This document shows positions 26,348-37,821 of a stretch of 64,000 nt of DNA, piece after piece. Position 1 is the stretch's first letter; every line of letters starts with the position of its first letter. This stretch comes from Panaeolus papilionaceus. Taxonomy: Eukaryota; Basidiomycota; Agaricomycetes; Agaricales. The stretch is from assembly GCA_015501605.1 (NCBI GenBank), contig JADNRZ010000001.1, forward strand, positions 744,001-808,000, read 5' to 3'. Made by a program: the position numbers and the translations under genes. A model generated the notes under the pieces. It had not been told where the DNA came from. It was given only the letters and a program-made list of their open reading frames with translations, and made no database searches.

Positions 26348-27483
26348 TAAGAAGGGAAGACAGGGTTCATTTTGTGCTTTTTTGAATTTCATGAGGGGGG
26401 GTTGACGCTGTTCGTTGTGAACCTGTTGCCGAGTTTTATGCTTACTCTACATAGATGTTCTATTCTCTTACTGTTTATCGATATCATCTCATCCAACACC
26501 AACACCAGCAACACACTGACGACTCGCATTATACATACTACGTGCATTCTTTTGATCGCTCTTTCTTGTCCCATTGTTATTTGTCGTGGTGTTTTTTTGT
26601 CGAGTTTTATTTCCTCTTTTTTGCCTGCTAGGTAAAATACGAATAATGTTTTGTACGCAGAGGATTAATGGTTCCCTATAGTACTTGACAGTTGTTTTAT
26701 TTCAACTTTTTAGTTTAAATAAATAGTTACTTGTATGATTCCCTTACTGGTGCATTTGCCTTGTGCCGTTACTTCATGACGCCCATTACTCGATTCTCTT
26801 AAGTATTGAGTAATTGGATGTGCGGATATTGCGCTTCATTTTCCCCGATGGTTTGTGGTGCTCGCCCCATGTTTTCGATTGAATTCAAGGTATTGTATTG
26901 CCTCTTGTAAAATTTTCAAAAAGGGGACTGAAAATTGCTGTTGTTCGCTCCGAGGCGGCCTTCTGGTTGGGTGAGCCCTTTGACTGCATCGTCGTAACCG
27001 GCACAATATATTTCCCATCTTTTCCCCTCTCTAAAGAGTCTAAACTGCCTCGTTTGCTTCAACAGAGGTCGAATGCTCGATTATTATCATGAATTTCAGA
27101 CCTTGCATGGCAACGTCCATGCAAGGTGTGAAGACTCAAGCACAAGCGACGCTGTTAGTTTGAGTTGAGGTCAGGACGCGAGAACCGAAGCCACACAGCA
27201 TGACTCGGTTGGTCAGTTTCTGCATTTCTCCATGGCTCAAATTCAGGGAGGATGGCCTCGAGTTTTCGATGAGGCCATCGTTTGTTTATTACACACCTGC
27301 TTAATATTTTCTTACTCAGGGACGTTAGAGCCAGAGGTGGCTGATATAAAGAGAAGGATGAAACTTGTCGAAGGCAATGCCCCATCAAACCAAAAATAAT
27401 ACCGTGCACAGCTCTGACAACAACAGATGTTGTGTTTATATTGTCCCCCATCAGGCATTCCACCATCTTTCTCCCCGACGCCC
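26348..27483. other. Intergenic, no gene seen
   Basis: This holds the 3' region of the kinase gene (T-rich, with an AAATAAATAG stretch near 26715-26725 as possible polyadenylation context) and the upstream region of the LIM gene. A short inverted repeat, CCTTGCATGG/CCATGCAAGG, lies at about 27102-27127. Open frames are short and unconvincing. Confidence 0.3.
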
Positions 27484-28804
27484 ATGATGGCTGGTCCATC
27501 TGAGAACGACGCTGGCTCGTCCGCCTCTGACAGATTCTCCTGCTCCACTTATTCTGCTTTTTCTGTCGACCACATTCTTTCTAGTTATGAAGACGACGAC
27601 GACGAGGAAATTCCACCTGTCCCTCCGTTGCCCAGGATCGTTGTCAGGCGACCTACTCAGAATCAACATACATCCAAATCAACACCACGACCTCTACCTC
27701 AGCCCGGCGCTCTGAAGAGCTGCATCCGCAAGACTACAGTTAACCCATTGCTGGCTCAGTCTATTCAGAATAGGTTTACACAGCTCGAGAGAGGCAAGAG
27801 CGAGCTCCGCCGCGTGGCTGAGCGCACTCAACAAGAGAACCAGGTACCCAGCAACTACAGCGCTCATGATGAAGATATAGAGAATGACGAAGACCAAGTG
27901 GAGAAGGAGCTAGAGGCGCGAACGCGGCTTCGTAAATTAAAGAACAGGGAATGGAATATCTTACAATTCCATGCCAAAGGCGGCTTCGCTGGTCGAAGGA
28001 TGTCTGTTCTGTACCGTAACGAGGATTTGCTCAAGTTGAAGGATGTGGACGGCCCAGTGGGAATTGCTGCTACCAAGGCGGCGAACAAGAATTGCCCTTC
28101 GTGCAAACTGCCTGCTGTTGGACAGAAAGGAGGCTTTGTTATTGGGTGCGGGTGAGTGCATGTTTCTTGCCTGCATAGTTGCGACCAGGGTTAGACCCTG
28201 CCACGCCGTGTACTGTTGTTGCTTTGTTACTAACGAACTCTGTTTTGATTCCCGTTCTGCTCGCTGTGACTCCCGACTTGTCCTATCGGTTTCCCTTTCG
28301 GTTATTCTACACCACCCATACAACAACAACAGGAAAACATTCTTCCATGTCGATTGTTACAAGTGCAAGAAATGTCGGACTACGATCAAGATCGACGACC
28401 GTGTGTTTATTGACCGGGACGATTTACCCCTCTGCCACAACTGTTTCCATAATTGCGCCGAGTGCCACCTTAGAATCTCTGAGCGCATCCTCTACCTCAC
28501 CGACAAGGTCGCGTATCACCCCAACTGTTTCAAGTGCCGAAAGTGCAAGACGGTGCTGAGCGGGAAGAAATTCGGCAAGACGACTCAATCGATCTATTGC
28601 GTTGATTGCTTTGCGAGGAGGAACGATAAGATTCAGAGGAGGGTTGATAAGAGGCTGAAGAAGGAGAAGGAGGAGTACGCCAATTCGTTTGCGGCGTTGA
28701 CTGTTCCCCCCATTCCGCCTATGATTGATTTGCAGATTGACCTTTTATCTTTGGGTTCGGCGGATGATTATTGGAATATAGTTTCACCTTTGAAGAGTGG
28801 GTAG
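27484..28804 (+). CDS. LIM-domain protein
   Basis: The N-terminal half of about 220 residues is polar, with an acidic run (YEDDDDEEIPPVPPLP) that includes a short proline motif. A coiled-coil-prone stretch (DEDIENDEDQVEKELEARTRLRKLKNREW) follows. Two LIM zinc modules come next. The first begins CPSCKLPAVG, is split by an intron after GFVIGCG (GTGAGT...CAACAACAG), and continues HVDCYKCKKC...CHNC. The second is CAECHLRI...HPNCFKCRKC...CVDC. A basic helix (RRVDKRLKKEKEEY) follows, and the stop is at 28802-28804. LIM pairs mediate protein contacts, often in actin or polarity pathways; the partner is unknown. The start could also be the in-frame ATG at 27427. Confidence 0.85.
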
Positions 28805-29273
28805 GTTTAGGTGTGCACAGCTTTTTTCATTGTTTTTGGGTATTCTTTCTCTGGTATTGACTTGCTACCTTAAGATTATTAGGTTAATTTTTTGCTTATA
28901 TTTTGTTCGAATACAGTACCAAAATACGCATGGAATAGATTTATTTGATCGTAACACAGGACTTCTGTTGAACCGTTTTGAAACCCTCGGAAACATGGTC
29001 AGAATTTACCGATGGCGGTGAACTAACAATCAGGCCTGCAGGTTTGCTCAAGATGAATTTAGAAATTTCCCAGGTTCTCGCCGCGTGGTCTGAATGAGCG
29101 TCGTTAAACTCCTTGTGACATCCGTTGGAGCTTTGTTTCATTCACACATCGATTATCCGATATACGTGGAACACCGAACGAAAGCCTCACAGCTCAGCCA
29201 GCATCGACCAGGTGTGTCCTGATATCTTTCGTTCATATCTGGACTAAATCATTAATGCCAGAGTCCCATCATT
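28805..29273. other. Intergenic, no gene seen
   Basis: This is the 3' flank of the LIM gene and the upstream region of the F-box gene. It contains no convincing coding, RNA or repeat feature. Confidence 0.3.
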
Positions 29274-30536
29274 GTGATAATGATCCAGCCCCCACCAGAA
29301 GTGTGGAACGAAATCTTTCTTCGTTGCCTCCCTCCTCCGGAACTGGTCGATACAAGCAGGTGTTTCACCATGAGCAACTCTCCCTGGAATGAAGCGACCC
29401 GTCAGAAAAAAGCTATTGTCCAGGTGTGTTGGTCCTGGTACGAGATTGGTCTTCCCCTTCTCTATGAAGACATCTGTATCTTCCGACCGCACCAGCTTCC
29501 ACTCCTCCTCGAAGCAATGAAGGAGTCTCGATACCGCACCCGACGCCGCATTAAACGGGTTCTGCTCTCGGTCCTCGTTCCTGATAGACTGAGGTTTACA
29601 TTCCTAGAACACCTTCGAAACTTGGTTGAACTCAGTCCATCATTGATTTCGTTTGATTTCAGACCTTGTCAGGAAAGGCTATCGGATTGGAAAAACACGG
29701 GGCTTTATTTCGGGATACGATCGAATATAACCCATCTTACATTGACGGAGCAGGTCCCATTTGATGTTCGTCATGACATACTTTCGAGTGTCACCGACAC
29801 CCTCACGCACTTGAATGTCTACGATTTCGGTGGTGATTCTTATCTGACCTTTCCTATGCTTGTCGACTTTACATTACACGCCACAATTGAAGTCATATAC
29901 GACGTAACTCCAGAATTTCTTGTGTCGAAAACCTACACCTTTCCAATTGTAGAGCGCCTCACAATCGTCTTGCCTAAGGGACCTCTTGGCCAACTTTCGA
30001 TAGTCCCTTCGTTCTGCAAAGACTATTCGGCGAGCATCCGTATGCTTCAAATCCAGGAGCCACAGGGGATGGACGGATTGTCCGTATATAGCTCCAACAG
30101 GTTCCATCCTTTGGGCATAGACAGAATGCAGCCCATTTTGGATAGTTGCCCAATGCTAGAGCACCTTATTTTGCATCCAGCGATGAGCTTTCCAATTAAA
30201 CACCCCCGCGTTCAATGGGTCGATATCTGGGAACCTACAACAACACTCTCCGAGCCACAGGACTATCTGGATCACTTTGTGAAACTCAAGGACAACATCA
30301 CGAAGGAGCACTTTCCAAATTTGAAAGGTCTTCGAACCCTTGGCCTTTCGCTGGAGCGCCTTTACCCCAGTATTCCTGTTACTTTTGCGCCTTCGGCGAG
30401 CTACGAACCTCACTTTGAACCTTGCGAGTTCAAGTTCGGCAGTAGTTTGCATGTTCGGCATGAAGCATCACGCATTTTCTGCCCGCCTCTGCAAACATTT
30501 TATGGTTCCGACGAAGACGACTCCGATGACTTATGA
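29274..30536 (+). CDS. F-box-like protein with acidic C-terminus
   Basis: An intronless frame of 420 residues starts with an F-box-like helix (PPPEVWNEIFLRCLPPPELV...) followed by AIVQVCWSWYEIGLPLLYEDI, the layout of many basidiomycete F-box proteins that recruit substrates to SCF ubiquitin ligases. A leucine-containing repeat-like region follows (for example LTHLNVYDFGGDSYLTFP and MLEHLILHP). The frame ends in a short acidic tail, FYGSDEDDSDDL. Immediately downstream, in the +1 frame, an acidic stretch continues to 30738 (GGSDEENASDAGSESSEEE...). A 67-nt intron from GTTCCG at 30504 to CAG at 30570 would join it in phase, and a one-base frameshift is the alternative. The target is unknown. 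Confidence 0.7.
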   Translation: MIMIQPPPEVWNEIFLRCLPPPELVDTSRCFTMSNSPWNEATRQKKAIVQVCWSWYEIGLPLLYEDICIFRPHQLPLLLEAMKESRYRTRRRIKRVLLSVLVPDRLRFTFLEHLRNLVELSPSLISFDFRPCQERLSDWKNTGLYFGIRSNITHLTLTEQVPFDVRHDILSSVTDTLTHLNVYDFGGDSYLTFPMLVDFTLHATIEVIYDVTPEFLVSKTYTFPIVERLTIVLPKGPLGQLSIVPSFCKDYSASIRMLQIQEPQGMDGLSVYSSNRFHPLGIDRMQPILDSCPMLEHLILHPAMSFPIKHPRVQWVDIWEPTTTLSEPQDYLDHFVKLKDNITKEHFPNLKGLRTLGLSLERLYPSIPVTFAPSASYEPHFEPCEFKFGSSLHVRHEASRIFCPPLQTFYGSDEDDSDDL

Positions 30537-30738
30537 ACCGTCGGATTCGGCATCTGCGGGAGACTCAGGGGGTAGTGATGAGGAAAATGCGAGCGATGCC
30601 GGATCAGAGTCATCAGAGGAAGAAGGAGAGGGAGCGTGTGGGGGAGAAGAGGACTTGGACAGTGGAGCTGATTCAGATGTGGACTATGATTTGTTGCTCG
30701 AGCTATTCGAAGGTCAAACCTTAACCGTCAAAAATTAG

Positions 30739-31477
30739 ACCTTCACGGTCTGAGACTTAGGACTGACTTAAACCGTGACAGGTTGAGTCCACCAGCTCGA
30801 CTGGGTTAATCTTAGCCCTGGTATGGACAACAGCAGTAATAGTGTAATAGCTTTGGTTTCGTCACTCATGATTTGATTTTACCACACATTTGTGCTTTTT
30901 CGGGTGTAAAAGTTACACTTTCTTTTTCCTCTTAAAAACCACATGTATAATACACAGATAGGCCAACAGCTTCAAAGTGGATTCAGACCAGGAGGTAACC
31001 CAAAGAAGTACGAATGCAAAGATTAATGATGCTATTGAATGACACAAGGTCTTTCGTATCATGGGGGTGTAGACGGCCTTGACCGTGTTATATGGCTACT
31101 ACTATAAATTTCTAAGGGGGAGTGTCCTATCCGATAGAGGATCGTGTTCGTTTGGGAGGCACTTCGAGTAAGGAGTGTGAGATAGCTAGTATAAACTGTG
31201 TCCTTCAATGAGCGTGAGTGCGAGTCTTGCTCGACAATTGTCCGAGATGCGCTATGTCCGGTACTATGCCTGGCATCTATGATACCTTCCGGCGGAGCGG
31301 GGGCATAATGCGATTCGTGCAAGTGAATGAAATCCATAGGTCTGAGCGGTCGTATCAACCATGATGAGTTTGAGCGTTATACATGTTCATCATATTGAAC
31401 GTACCATAAACTGAGGACTCTTATAGTCTCGTCTTATCAATCATAACTTTCCAACAGTCCACTGATTGTAATTCGCA
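30739..31477. other. Intergenic, no gene seen
   Basis: This lies between the F-box gene and the pheromone gene stop. I searched by eye for further short CaaX-ending frames and found none. It is A/T-rich around 30880-30960. Confidence 0.3.
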
Positions 31478-31594
31478 TCAAGCGATTACACAGTACATGA
31501 CAAAGCCTTTGCCTTTGCCACACCCAGCCTGCTCTGCGTCGGCGGGGACGTCAATGTCGACGGGATCAAAGTTGAAAGTGGTGAATGTATCCAT
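31478..31594 (-). CDS. CaaX mating-pheromone precursor
   Basis: This 38-residue intronless gene is easily missed because of its size. It reads MDTFTTFNFDPVDIDVP at the start and ends in the farnesylation motif CVIA. The features match basidiomycete lipopeptide pheromone precursors: total length of about 35-60 residues, an MD-hydroxyl-F start, an acidic middle (DIDVPADAEQ), a glycine-rich mature segment (GCGKGKG) and an aromatic residue before the farnesylated Cys at position 35. Processing would remove VIA and cut near the acidic DAEQ region to release a peptide of about 13-15 residues. The 5' leader is pyrimidine-rich and a strong TATA box lies 135 bp upstream. No STE3-type receptor was recognised in the window, so whether this is a B mating-type gene or an unlinked pheromone-like gene is open. 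Confidence 0.85.
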   Translation of the reverse strand: MDTFTTFNFDPVDIDVPADAEQAGCGKGKGFVMYCVIA

Positions 31595-31728
31595 TGCTTT
31601 ATGATGTATGTGGGAGCTGAAGGAGAAGTGGTGTTACGAATATAAAATAAAGACCGACGAAGAGACGAAGACCAGCAAGCTCGAAGAAGGAAAATGAATG
31701 AGGAAACGCGGAAATACAAAGTGTAGGG

Positions 31729-31737
31729 TATATATAT
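31729..31737 (-). promoter_or_regulatory. TATA box of pheromone gene
   Basis: A run of alternating T and A (TATATATAT) lies 135 bp upstream of the pheromone ATG and is followed by a pyrimidine-rich leader. It is the strongest TATA match near any gene here, as expected for a highly expressed short secreted-peptide gene. Confidence 0.6.
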
Positions 31738-32484
31738 GCCCCACAGTTCCCTCTATTTGAACGCTAAGTGACGTCTTCCGGCCCTCGTGTAAAAATTTCG
31801 GTCAACGTTGTCAACGTCGATTCAAGTCTTTTTGTTCGAAAGGTTACCTGAGTGAGAGATCGGAATTCATTCAACACGTAGCGTACTTTTCTTTCTTGAT
31901 TTGGTAGAGGGCTGACTACCAGAACAATTAGACGCGTAACAACGGTGTTGCGCAAGGTTATCGCATCATGCATCGTCATCCTTGTGTGAGACTGGGCATT
32001 GGGAGCCGTTGAACAGAGACAATAAAAGTCCAGGGAGCGTGGGCAATTTACCCTGGGCGGTTCTATGCTTACACCTATCAATATGGGTTGGCAGCCGAAG
32101 TTTATTGTTCGAAGTTCTCAACTCGGCATGTTTATTTTGACCTTTGTACAATCAGAAAGAAAGTGAGAGATATGCATAGTAGGTGCCGACATTGGTACCT
32201 TTCAACACGCAGTACATAAACTCGGGACATTGTTGATTGTGGCTGTGTAAGTAAGCCATACTGGGGTAGGGGCTACTGATTAGACTGGTGACCGCCTCGT
32301 GAGGGATGGTCACCAGTCTAGCTATTGATGAAATTACCGTTTCGCTGTTGCTGTTACTTCACGCGTCCTCACACAGGCCGTTGAGGCTTGACTATGAGTT
32401 GCAATATCAACAAGACCTATCTGATACAGGTCATATTTTCCGATTAGTAAAGTCAATACATAATTTGGTGCCCACTAATTGTGA
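31738..32484. other. Intergenic upstream of pheromone gene
   Basis: This contains an ACGCGT box at 31932-31937 and an ACAAAGG-like site on the minus strand near 32140-32147, resembling the fungal HMG-box pheromone response element. It also contains the 3' flank of the peptidase gene. No coding region was recognised. Confidence 0.3.
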
Positions 32485-34686
32485 TCAAGCCTTCAACTTG
32501 AGGACTCTTTCGTAGAACCCGAGCTCACGCTCCAAAGAATCTTTCATCGAGGATTCTTGTCGCCAGCCATGCCCTTCACCAGAGTAGATTTTTATCTCCA
32601 CAACACCTCCTTGGCTCTTCACGCTTTCATATATCATCTCGGCCTGGTCCTTGGTGACGACTCTGTCTATTTCTCCTTGAAGAATCTGCGAGTGGGGTAA
32701 GTATAGTTGTGGTTGAAATTTTGAAAAACAGACCAGGAGCGGGGTAACGATTTTTTCAGCATGGAAGAGTGGTGACTGTGATGTGTAAATGTGAGGAACT
32801 TCCTCATATGTACCGCCTATCAATTTCTCCAGGTAACGAAGTTCATATTTATGGATGGTTTCCGTGCATTTCTTGAGATCGCATATTCCGAAAAACGACG
32901 TGGCTGCAGCAAATACTTTCTTGTCTTCTGGGAGGGATATAGCAGCGAGAGCGGTGTAGCCACCAGCCGACATGCCACGAATAACAATTCGGTCAGGGTC
33001 GATGAGGTTGTAGGGTTCGGTGGAAAGAGATTTGGCCGCGAATAAGATGTCTTCGACATCAACCTTGCCCCAATTTCCGCGAAGTCGTTCTACGAATTTC
33101 CGTCCGTATCCAGAGGACCCTCCATAGTTGACGTCAAGCCTAAAAGGCACATCAGCGGTGTGGACTTTCAGTTGAAAAAACAATTTACCAAGCCCATCCA
33201 CGACTGGTAAAGTATTGCTTGTCCCAGCTTAAGCTTTGGGTCGTCAAGAGGGTAGGTCCTCCATGAGCGTCAAGTACGCAAGGTGGGCGTTCTCCAGCGA
33301 TATTAGTGCCAGAATACGCAGGATTTTGGGGAGAGTAGTAAACCACAGGAAGGGGAATATTTCCTGGCAGTGTCAACATGATGGGGCGAGGAGCTGAGAT
33401 GATTTCTAGTGGCAATGGGTCACCATCCAGTTTTGCCATTTCTGCTGGTTTGAGAACCTGAAAGCTGTTGTTGGTCCCCGTTGCCGTCCACTTCACGATG
33501 CTCTTTCCTTCCGTCGCCTTTTCTCCTGTAAAAACTGCACTGCAACTTCCTTCAGAGGTGGGCAAGGCTGCCACTCTTGTGATAACGGTGTAAGGTGATT
33601 CAACTTCCACAAACGAACCGTTGCGAAGATCAACATGGTACAAGACACTGCGACCGTCCCTCCATGCAGTAAATAAACCTGTAGTACCCTTTCCCAGAAT
33701 CGTGTATGGGAAGTTCCGCAAGGTCCATACTGGGCTGCCGAAGTCTTGGTTGACTGGGGTAGGGAAAAGGGGATGTGATTTTTGACCGGAAACCGAGTAT
33801 TTCCAGGGATTCATGAAGTCAGACTTGTCAGAAATGTAGATGAGTGTGTCGTTGTCAGCCCAGCGTGCAAATTGGGCGCTGACTTTGCCCTGAACACCCG
33901 CAATATATGTAGAATTCTTGACCTGAACCTCGTCATCGTTAACGGTAACGTCTCCAACATACAGTTGGGCACCCTCCCATGGCATATCTGGGTGGTACCA
34001 CTGCTGCCAGGCAAGGTGCGCACCATTTAGAGAGAAGGACGGAAAAGAGTAAAAATCGGCCCCAGATGCGATAGGGTGAATAACCTGCTTGTTTGTGTCG
34101 ATCACGACGACGCTGGTAACAACCCCGGCAGGTGTGTCAATCATATGATCTTCCAAAATAGAGACCAAAAGGTGAGGGTAAATAGGGTGAGGTTCCATGC
34201 ACGCAAATCGATAAGGGACATTTTCTGCGAGGATGTTTAGCTCTGGTCGGTGATACTGGGTATATGTTTTCAAGAGACTCACCAGGTGTAACTGGCTCAG
34301 GGTCTGAGCTTCCGTCTAGGACGTATTTGTGAAGCCTGCCTCCGGGATGGCGAGAAAAGTACGCAATACCACCATGAACAATTGCAGACGCGCCACCATA
34401 CTCTTGGACTAAAGTTCTAACATTCCAACCAGCACCGACGACATCCCTATTGGTCTCGGTGTCGACCAGAACATTTCGCCCCTTTTCCGAGGGTCGTTTC
34501 TCAAGGTGATAAACCTTGCCTGTGATGGAGTCGACAAGCAAATCGCCGATAGTGTTGGCCTTTTTAAAATTACATCTCGTTTCAGTTCACAGTCGTCGTA
34601 GGAGGTTTGGGTAAAGGACTCACATCTTTCGTGATAACTTCAGCGGTTATTGGAGATTTCCAAGTACCATACGGCGCTTCTGCCAT
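32485..34686 (-). CDS. S9-family (prolyl-oligopeptidase-like) serine peptidase
   Basis: The protein has a beta-propeller half followed by an alpha/beta hydrolase half, as in the S9C acylaminoacyl/dipeptidyl peptidase group. The ATG at 34686 (MAEAPYGTWKSPITAEVITK) has no signal peptide, so it is probably cytosolic. The first intron joins KD to ANTIGDLLVDS. Propeller landmarks include VYHLEKRPSEKGRNVLVD and YGGASAIVHGG. Catalytic-half landmarks are CVLDAHGGPT, LDVNYGGSSGYGR, the nucleophile GMSAGGYTAL, the Asp in LQGEIDRVV, and the His in GEGHGWR, so the triad is complete. The stop is at 32485 after ERVLKLKA. It has at least four short introns and about 660 residues, a normal size. The substrate is unknown. 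Confidence 0.88.
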
Positions 34687-35230
34687 CCTATGCAGCAGGT
34701 GTCAAGTGGGAGAAACTAAGGAGCGAGGTTATCAGTCGCGTTCCAGGGTTTCATAGTGCCACATCGCGAATGCTCCTTGCTCCCTGCTCCGACAAAGACC
34801 AAAAGCGTTAGCCTTCCGTGAATCCCGCGGTTTGGCCAAGAAAAGAACAAGCCCCTGATGTGTGTCGTCTGACCATTGTAGTGTCAATGTTATAATTAGT
34901 CCTTATAACATGGCGGATGTTCTGCCAGGTTGTGCTGGGATATCGTGGATGTCAATGATGAGCTTGAAGCTGCAGGGTCATTGAAGTGATGGTCCTACAA
35001 TCCCCAAGGTTTCCCACATTCTTCCCTTTTGCCTTCACTCCCATCATCAATTTCAATTTGCAAGTTCTTGTGCGCTTAACACACTTCAATTATCATATTT
35101 GCAATAAAATGATAAATATTGCATTGGTTCATACAGGGTGAGTGATCCAGCTCGCCACCTAAATAAATAGAGGGAGAATCCTCATATCCCTACTGGTAAC
35201 AATCGAGCATTGGTCTACACCGTCAGCCAT
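34687..35230. other. Intergenic, no gene seen
   Basis: This is the upstream region of the S9 peptidase and the 3' flank of the dehydrogenase. I see no coding or repeat structure. Confidence 0.3.
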
Positions 35231-37821
35231 TCAGTTGGGAACACACTGCGAGTAATAGTCGTTTTGCTGAAGGAAAAAAATGAGCTGTTGACGCCTTGCT
35301 CATTGGAATTAATACCAATCACTCACGTATTTGCACGTTGTACCAGAAGCGCAGGTCTTGGGACCACTGTATCCAATACCAGCGCATTGGCCCCATACTG
35401 TCTGTGTTGGGCCTGCAGTTGTGGTCGTGGTAGTCGGGCGTGGTGTGGTGGTTGGCGTTGGTGTGGTGGTACTCCCTCCTCCCCCTCCTCCTCCTCCGCT
35501 TCCTGAACCGCGTTTCATCAGGAAGACCTCTCCTGAAGTGTCGCTGGAGATGTATAGGTTTTCACCATTCGTGGACCACACTAGGCCGACTGGACGGAAA
35601 CAACCTGAAGACCAAAGTATAAGGACTTGTATACGAGCGAGGAATAACTGAGGAATACTCACCCGATGTGCACTGTGACTCGTCCCGGTTGCGGAGTAAG
35701 TCTGTAAATGCAGATGGAGACGAGGCGAGGGAAGCTGATGGAGACCATGCCCCGCTGGAGTCGACGCGACCAGGAACCACGACAACTTTGTACCCCTATC
35801 GAAAAATTACTCAGAACGATACACGCTATTGCCACTCCGATACACGACATACCTGGGGAGGACTGCGGTTCCAGCTTCCATGGAGACCAACGTAAAGGTT
35901 TGTTTTGTCATTTCCAACACCGAATTTCATATCAAGAGGTGCGGTGTGGGGAGGAAGCAAGAGAGATGGCTTCACCGCATTAGCCTGGCACCATGCATCC
36001 GTTAGGGTGCTGTTTGGGGCCTGGACGAACCAATCTCCTGCAGTGAAGGTTTTGTCGACGAAGCTGCTGGGTAGCCACACAGAGAAGCAGTATGGATATC
36101 CTCCGAAAAGGTTAGCAGGTGAGTTTGGACTTCCAACTGCGAGATTGACATTCTTTCATTAGCATCCTGCATAAGATGTCACGTATGAAATACGACATAC
36201 GTCGGTAGACCTTCTCTGCTGGGTTGTCGTTGTGCACGTCTCGTTTCACTCCGTTTATGGTTCGATACCCATCATCCATCGAGTTCTCCACACTGTGCAC
36301 GATTCCTCCACCGTCTTCTACCAATCCTACATCGTTACGCAAACCGTATCCCATGACGCGACCTTGTGTGTATGGAACACCACTTGATCCCAGCGTCGTC
36401 CAGTCGAAGACACGAACCTGGGCGCGTCCTGATGCGGGTGTGAAGGAAGGCAGATCGATATTGCCATTGGAACCAACACTGGCCATAAGGAGGTTGGGAT
36501 ATTTCTTCGATACAAGTAGGGTGCGTGTGTTGTGCCCAGCGTTGTACATGCTGTGAGAAATGATCAGTTAAACAGTCAGGATCTTCGATGAAGTTAGTTT
36601 ACCCAGTAATGAGTGTCTTCTTGTTGGTGGCAGTCATCGAGGATGCGTCGTAGTCCCATGACCAGGCGATATCAGACGAACTGAAGGAACTTAGTATGTC
36701 ATTACGCCAGATGTGGAAGCTTGACTAACCTTGCGAATAGCTTATTTCCTGAAGGGTTGAACTCGACGGCGTGGTTCAAAGACGTATCGGATATGATGGT
36801 CTTCGTGCTAGTCACACATCCGTCTGAGTTCAGGGTGTGTCCCGTTACTCCTAGTCCGCGCTGTACCACAATAAGATTTCCTCGAGAATCCAGGGTGATG
36901 CCGCGAGGGGAGCTTAGTCGACCGAGAACAGGCATCACGCGCCATCCACTTGCGGGGACCATGGTGTAAACTGGGTTAGGTGCGCCAGGGCAGGTTACCA
37001 CAGTGCTTGTGGGTGAAGGCACGGAGGACGTTGTGGAAGTTGGTGAGCCAGATATCGGCGGGGCGTTGGTGAGGGTTTGCAAAATTGTGTTGTAATTTGA
37101 TGAGTGCCAGTTGCTGACGTCGAGCCCATACAGACCGAATGTGGTATGCTGGTAGATTTCGGAATTTACGTTGCTGGGCTCGATGGGCTGAAGTGAACCG
37201 TGTAGCGCGTATCCAAAGACATGGGACCCGCTGAGGTTGATGCCGCCCGTGCCACCACTCCAGACCGTGCAGTTCTGGCAGCGATAGAAGATTCGCTGGT
37301 GCGTGGAGTTTCTGCCAGAGCTGCCTAAGATCGTGACCTTCGGCCCCGAGAGGGGTTGCGGGGGTTGATAATCCCTGCGTAATTTCAAAGTTCGAAGTAA
37401 ATATCTTGTTCTGCAGGGAGCTGTGAAAAACTAACGTGACATAACGGACGGAGACTCGAGGGGTGTTGCCGTCTGTCCAGCCAACTAGCAAGGGGTTCGA
37501 GGTCATACCACCTCCGAGACTCATGCCCACCCATCCCGTTGACAAAGGTGCAGTGAAGAAACCAATAAATTCATTCGAGGGGGTCCCGCCTGACGATGGT
37601 AATGGAGGGAAGATATATCCATGCGCGGTGTCGAGGTTGGAGATGTAGAATCTCCCGAAGCAAATACTGGTGATGCTGTCGCACCACTGAGATACCGTCT
37701 GAGCGTGTGCACTAGAGAGCACTGTGCAGCATATGTCAACTGTACACCCTCACCAAGCCTCATGAGGTAGGTACTTACCCAAAAAGATGGGCCAAAGTGC
37801 CCAAGCATTGAGGAACGACAT
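35231..37821 (-). CDS. Secreted PQQ-dependent pyranose dehydrogenase, AA8-AA12-CBM1
   Basis: A secreted hemoquinoprotein that oxidises sugars and can pass electrons through its cytochrome domain, for example to lytic polysaccharide monooxygenases. The signal peptide [21 protein letters not shown] is split by an intron. The AA8 cytochrome-b domain follows ([19 protein letters not shown]). Likely haem ligands are the Met of SLGGGM and the His of [12 protein letters not shown] serine/threonine/proline linker ([15 protein letters not shown]) leads to the AA12 beta-propeller ([93 protein letters not shown]). A Gly then Thr/Pro linker ends in a CBM1 cellulose-binding module ([15 protein letters not shown]...[15 protein letters not shown]). 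The last codons lie on a separate exon. All three modules appear complete, matching the layout known for Coprinopsis cinerea pyranose dehydrogenase. Confidence 0.92.

Noticed and set aside
31716..31721. ACAAAG near the pheromone start as a pheromone response element
   Set aside because: It lies between the TATA box and the ATG and lacks the flanking bases of the known element. The ACAAAGG near 32140 is a better but still weak match.
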